Of a stretch of DNA of 36,954 nucleotides, positions 33,570 to 36,954 are shown piece by piece. This DNA comes from CAYSPU01 sp964432995 (GTDB lineage: Bacteria; Verrucomicrobiota; Verrucomicrobiia; Limisphaerales; JAHDYP01), in contig CAYSPU010000018.1 of NCBI GenBank assembly GCA_964432995.1, positions 1 through 36,954 of the forward strand, read 5' to 3'. Both the position numbers and the translations under genes were made by a program. The notes under the pieces were generated by a model. The model made no database searches. It was given only the letters and a program-made list of their open reading frames with translations, and was not told the DNA's origin. Positions within the stretch are counted from its first letter, which is position 1. Each line of letters opens with the position of its first letter.

Positions 33570-34035
33570 GCGCCACACCGCAAGTGCGGGATGCAGGTGG
33601 TCGTCCGAGGCGATCTCGCCCGGCGGGCGGTCCGACGGAGCGCGACCGGCTTGCCAAGCCGTAGCCTTGGCGGAGGCTGGTCCCTCGGTCGCAGCGGCAA
33701 CGAGCGGGCGGGAGGCGGTCGGAGGTTCGGAGGCGTGCTCGGCCGCCGGAGCGCCGGCATGATGCCGGCCAGAAGACAGTGAACGGTGAGTATGCCTCTG
33801 GCCCCGCGCCGAGCGGGGCGCTCCGACTGGTGTTCGGCTCCGGAAGGTCCGACGACGCGTTCGGCCGGTGGGGCTGCTGCCCGCCGGGACGGCGGGCGGT
33901 CCGGCGGAGCGCGACACGGCTTGGATCGCTGCAGCGACGAGTGGAAAGGAGGAACTTGAGGACCTGAATCGCCCACAACCAAGCCAAAGCGGCCCAGCAG
34001 GCGGACATCTCACGCAGGGAGTGGAAATGTCCAGG
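33570..34035. repeat. Intergenic repeat cluster between two convergent genes
   Basis: 466 bases without a gene, GC-rich and repetitive. The block GGCGGGCGGTCCG(A/G)CGGAGC followed by GCGAC and GGCTTG occurs at 33622-33652 and again at 33890-33922. GCCGGCAT and ATGCCGGC (33753-33769) form a perfect palindrome around one base. GCCAAG/CTTGGC forms a small hairpin near 33653-33670. No T-run terminator is visible. Both flanking genes end here. Confidence 0.55.
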
Positions 34036-36120
34036 CTAAGGTCGGGACAGGCGGTAGAAGCCCGTTGCCGGTCCCGAGAAAGGCAGCGCGAGGGTGTTGG
34101 TGGCCTGCGATCCGGCAACCGTTTGCCAGTTCGGTGATGTGAGATCGGCGGTCTCCTGAAGCAGCGCGCCAGCCCCCAAACCGTCCCAGGTCAAATGAAG
34201 TTGACTGTCGCTGCGCGTCACGGATCGAAAGAGCGGCAGCGTCTCGAGAATCACCAAGCCGTTGGTTCCCGAAGCGACACAGATTTTGTCAGCGGCCACG
34301 GCAAGACCATGCCCGAAGGTGAAGGAGCCATTGCCACCGATGCGCTGTGGATGAGACGGATCGGTGAGATCGAGCAACTCGAGGCCGCCGGAGTCATAGG
34401 CGAGACAAGCGTAGTCGCCCAGCATCGCCACGCTGCCGCCATAGCGGAGCGTCAGGTGCGCGCCGAGCCGCTGCGGTTGGGTCGGATCGCTCACGTCGAT
34501 AATCTCCATGCCGCCCCCCGGCGCCGTGCCCATTGGCACATACACCACCACGCAGGCACGGTTCCCCTGCACCGCCACGTCCCGAGCCGGACCGACGGTA
34601 GCGTAGCCGCCCAGCCGCTGCGGCACGGTCGGATTGGTCACGTCGATGACCACCAGGCCACCCGTATCATCCGCCACGCAGGCACAGTCGCCCGACAGCT
34701 TCACCACCTTGGCAGAACCGCTGGTGTCAATCGCCCCGACCTGCTGCGGTTGCGCTGGATCGCTCACATCGATCACCAACAGGCCCGTGGCGCCATCGGC
34801 CACGAAGGCGTGGTTGCCCGACACGGCCACGCTCGAGGCAGAGCCAGCCGTGTCACACGCTCCCAGCCGCTGCGGATTGGCCGGATCGGTCACGCCGACC
34901 ACAACGAGGCCCTCGCTCCCGGCGGCCACATAAGCGTAGTTGCCGGATACCGCCACCCCCAGGGCCGAGCCGCTCGTGTCATACCCGCCCAAGCGCTGCG
35001 GGCTCGAGGCCGAACTCACGTCGAGCACGACCAGACCGCTGGATGAGTCGGCCACAAAGGCGCGGTTGCCGACCAACGTCGCGCCCCTGGCAGTTCCGCT
35101 GGTGTCATAGGTGCCCCGGCGCTGGGGATTGGCGGGGCGACTCACATCGAGCACCAGCAGACCGCCCCCGTAGTCAGCCACGTAGGCATAGGGCCCCTGC
35201 ACCGCAACATCAAAGACCTTGGCCCCGCTCGCGCGGAATGCGCCGTAGCCTCCCACTTGCGTCGGCCGAGCCGGATCGCTCACGTCGATCACCACCAAGC
35301 CACCTACCTGATCTGCCACGAAAGCCGTGGTACCGGACACGGCCACGGAGAGAGCCACTTCGGGGGTATCATACCGGCTCACCTGCTGCGGCATAATCGG
35401 GTTGCTGATGTCGAGCACCACGAGACCCTTGCCCCCGGCCAAGTAGGCGTGGTTGCTCGAAACCGTCACGTCAAAAGCCCCGACGGCATCAAACCCTCCC
35501 ACCTGCTGTGGATGGGTTGGATCACTGACGTCGATGACCGCCAAGCCCGCTGAGGAAGCCGCCACATAGGCATGCTGGTCCACCAACGTGATCCCGACGG
35601 CGGATCCGATCGGATACAACTCCCCGGCCAGTTGCGGCCGGGTTGGGTTCGAGATGTCGACCACCTGGAGCCCACCGGTTCCGGCGACATAGGCATAGTT
35701 GCCCCGGATGGCCACGCCGCGCGGACTTGCCCTGTGGAAGGTGGCCACGGCTCGGGGATTGGCCGGATTGCTAATGTCGATCACGTGCAGGCCGGTGTCG
35801 TAATCCGTCAGGTAGGCATACTGGCCCACGACCGTAACGCCATTGGCGGCGTTACCCGTGTCACAACCGCCCAAGAACTGCGGGCTGCCCGGGTCGCGGA
35901 CGTCGATCACCACCAAGCCGGATACCGAGTCGACCAGGTAGGCATAGTCTCCGGACTGCATCACTGAGACCGCAGAAGGCGTCTTGTTGGGCCACGTCCA
36001 CTGCCCGACGGGAGTCACGTCGACGTCGCCGCCGCGCACGCCGTTAGCCGGGGCAAGTGAGGCGAGGAGCAACCACGCCGCCAGGGTTCGCCAGTGGTGT
36101 CTGCAGCGCATCGTCTTCAT
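34036..36120 (-). CDS. Secreted LVIVD-repeat beta-propeller protein
   Basis: The product is 694 residues from ATG 36120. A basic start (MKTMRCRHHWR) and hydrophobic stretch (LAAWLLLASLAPANG) make a signal peptide. I count 13 tandem repeats of about 42-45 residues, each with a strand such as YAYLVDSVSGLVVIDVRDP followed by P-Q-x-x-G-G. This is the LVIVD repeat, which forms beta-propeller blades. Thirteen repeats suggest two six- or seven-bladed propellers. The last 65 residues (FRSVTRSDSQLHLTWDG..., ending GFYRLSRP) resemble the terminal domain of the giant protein at 10422-19613, perhaps a shared sorting or attachment domain. The frame is open to 36270, but those extra 50 residues carry no export signal at their start. 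The binding partner is unknown. Confidence 0.85.
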   Translation of the reverse strand: MKTMRCRHHWRTLAAWLLLASLAPANGVRGGDVDVTPVGQWTWPNKTPSAVSVMQSGDYAYLVDSVSGLVVIDVRDPGSPQFLGGCDTGNAANGVTVVGQYAYLTDYDTGLHVIDISNPANPRAVATFHRASPRGVAIRGNYAYVAGTGGLQVVDISNPTRPQLAGELYPIGSAVGITLVDQHAYVAASSAGLAVIDVSDPTHPQQVGGFDAVGAFDVTVSSNHAYLAGGKGLVVLDISNPIMPQQVSRYDTPEVALSVAVSGTTAFVADQVGGLVVIDVSDPARPTQVGGYGAFRASGAKVFDVAVQGPYAYVADYGGGLLVLDVSRPANPQRRGTYDTSGTARGATLVGNRAFVADSSSGLVVLDVSSASSPQRLGGYDTSGSALGVAVSGNYAYVAAGSEGLVVVGVTDPANPQRLGACDTAGSASSVAVSGNHAFVADGATGLLVIDVSDPAQPQQVGAIDTSGSAKVVKLSGDCACVADDTGGLVVIDVTNPTVPQRLGGYATVGPARDVAVQGNRACVVVYVPMGTAPGGGMEIIDVSDPTQPQRLGAHLTLRYGGSVAMLGDYACLAYDSGGLELLDLTDPSHPQRIGGNGSFTFGHGLAVAADKICVASGTNGLVILETLPLFRSVTRSDSQLHLTWDGLGAGALLQETADLTSPNWQTVAGSQATNTLALPFSGPATGFYRLSRP

Positions 36121-36183
36121 GTTCGTGGCCAATCCGGTTGGGGTTGTGTCGTTGGCCCACCCTTCGGCGAGTGCCAGATCGGC

Positions 36184-36197
36184 TTGCACCGGTGCAA
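36184..36197. promoter_or_regulatory. 14-base perfect palindrome upstream of the LVIVD gene
   Basis: TTGCACCGGTGCAA is self-complementary and lies 64 bases before the preferred start at 36120. It may be an operator. If translation starts at 36270 instead, it would lie inside the coding region. Confidence 0.35.
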
Positions 36198-36306
36198 ACC
36201 GTTCGGGCAAGGCGCCGATTCCCAGAAGCAGGATGGCTTTCTGTTTCGCACCAGACACCGACAAATGCAAGGGCGGCCTCGAGTCTCGTCGGGCACATCT
36301 CGATCC

Positions 36307-36334
36307 TTGCCTGATCGCCCGTGGCTGCTATAAG
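36307..36334 (+). promoter_or_regulatory. Promoter of the right-edge secreted protein
   Basis: TTGCCT (36307-36312) and TATAAG (36329-36334, 5 of 6) are separated by 16 bases. The start would lie near 36341, with a leader of about 38 bases to ATG 36379. Confidence 0.5.
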
Positions 36335-36378
36335 CACCGGCGACGTTTCTGAAGTGAAGCTCCGTTTGCCATACCCAC

Positions 36379-36954
36379 ATGCGTGTTTCCCCTTCGCTCT
36401 TCACCGGTGCTCTGTGTCTGTTCCTGGCTAGCGGCCTGTGGACCACCCAAGCCGACGCCCTTGTCCTCACCAACTCGACCTCGATCCTCGCGGAGGATTC
36501 CTCGTATGAGGACCTGGACCTGACGGTCTCCGGCTGCACGGTGACGGTCGAGGGCACCCACAGTTTCGGCCGCCTCGTCCTCGACCAGGCGGCCACCGTG
36601 CGGCTGACCGGGACGAATGTGAACCTCCGTTCGCTGTCCGCGGGAGCCGTGTCGACGATCGAGATCGGGGGCGGGTGCACTTTGGCGGTTGCCGAAACGC
36701 TGGTGTTGGTGAACGGCTCCCGAGTGCTGTGCCTGGGCGCCCATCGGGATGCCCCGGTGGACGGCCAGTGGCGCGGTATCGGGGTGGTGATTTCCGCTGG
36801 CGAAGTCTCGGTGGATGGCACGTCGTCCATTTCAGCCGATGGTCAGGGGTATCTGGGATCGACGTATTGGTCTCAGCCGGGCAAGGGTCCTGGCGGCGGT
36901 GGTGGGGGTGGGGACTGGGGCATGGGCAGTGGCGGCGGTTATGGGGGCACGGGG
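36379..36954 (+). CDS. Secreted glycine-rich surface protein, N-terminal part
   Basis: The frame is open from ATG 36379 to the right edge, 192 residues. It begins MRVSPSLFTGALCLFLASGL, a signal peptide with a likely cut after ADA (about residue 27). The next 130 residues are beta-rich, repetitive and low in charge (LDLTVSGCTVTVEGTHSFGR, LTGTNVNLRSLSAGAV, GVVISAGEVSVDGTSSISAD), like parallel beta-helix or filamentous-type surface proteins. Then comes a run rich in glycine with W and Y (GGGGGGGDWGMGSGGGYGG). The protein is probably very large and located on the surface. It is divergent from the LVIVD propeller gene, with their starts 258 bases apart. No catalytic motif is visible in this part, and the family is not known to me. 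Confidence 0.75.
   Translation, partial: MRVSPSLFTGALCLFLASGLWTTQADALVLTNSTSILAEDSSYEDLDLTVSGCTVTVEGTHSFGRLVLDQAATVRLTGTNVNLRSLSAGAVSTIEIGGGCTLAVAETLVLVNGSRVLCLGAHRDAPVDGQWRGIGVVISAGEVSVDGTSSISADGQGYLGSTYWSQPGKGPGGGGGGGDWGMGSGGGYGGTG

Overview
The window is GC-rich DNA from one chromosome or scaffold and holds about 20 protein genes, one tRNA gene and several dispersed palindromic repeats. The gene content points to a free-living member of the Verrucomicrobiota, perhaps of the Limisphaerales/Pedosphaerales type. The clues are a prepilin-like protein with an H-X9-DG motif, very large secreted beta-helix proteins with a C-terminal segment ending in ...YYRV, FG-GAP proteins, a GH2-like glycosidase, a propeller-type sensor kinase and many small GC-rich hairpin repeats. 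This assignment is inference, because no rRNA or marker gene is present. A run of 10 Ns at 19836-19845 marks an assembly join, so gene order across it is provisional.

Layout. 1-237 (-) is the start of an M29-type aminopeptidase. 313-1170 (-) is a prepilin-like secreted protein. 1171-2130 has no gene but holds repeats and RNA-like hairpins. 2131-6561 (+) is a co-directional group: a Tat-exported TIM-barrel protein, an unusual tandem kinase-like/pseudokinase-like protein, and a membrane Ser/Thr kinase. 6576-10222 (-) is a tight gntR-ATPase-permease operon with a perfect palindromic operator at its start codon. 10422-19613 (-) is one giant secreted protein of about 3060 residues with PA14, CBM6-like, Ig-like and several right-handed beta-helix regions. 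Around the gap lie a fragment of an LpxR-like lipid A deacylase (+) and then a NarL-type two-component pair (-). Divergent from that pair is a stand-alone Lrp/AsnC ligand-binding domain.

24501-24586 (-) is tRNA-Tyr. 24794-25810 (-) is an FG-GAP protein split by an in-frame TGA. Next are a DUF4410-like lipoprotein, a nested palindromic element (26716-26829) and an exported nucleoside hydrolase. A hicB gene follows, with a hicA whose 3' end is fused to the 3' end of a truncated GH43-like gene. 29616-33569 (+) is a large GH2-like glycosidase. 34036-36120 (-) is a 13-repeat LVIVD propeller protein. 36379 to the right edge (+) is the start of a glycine-rich secreted protein.

Taken together, the genes suggest a polymer-degrading bacterium with a large investment in exported proteins (beta-helix, glycosidase, nucleoside hydrolase, propellers) and in signal transduction (two kinase genes, a hybrid propeller sensor, a GntR/ABC stress-type operon). 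The most unusual items are the tandem kinase/pseudokinase protein beside the Ser/Thr kinase, the nested palindrome at 26.7 kb, the GGTAGGG-ended miniature repeats (one supplies the start codon of the giant gene), the TGA in the FG-GAP gene, and the double truncation at 28.5 kb.
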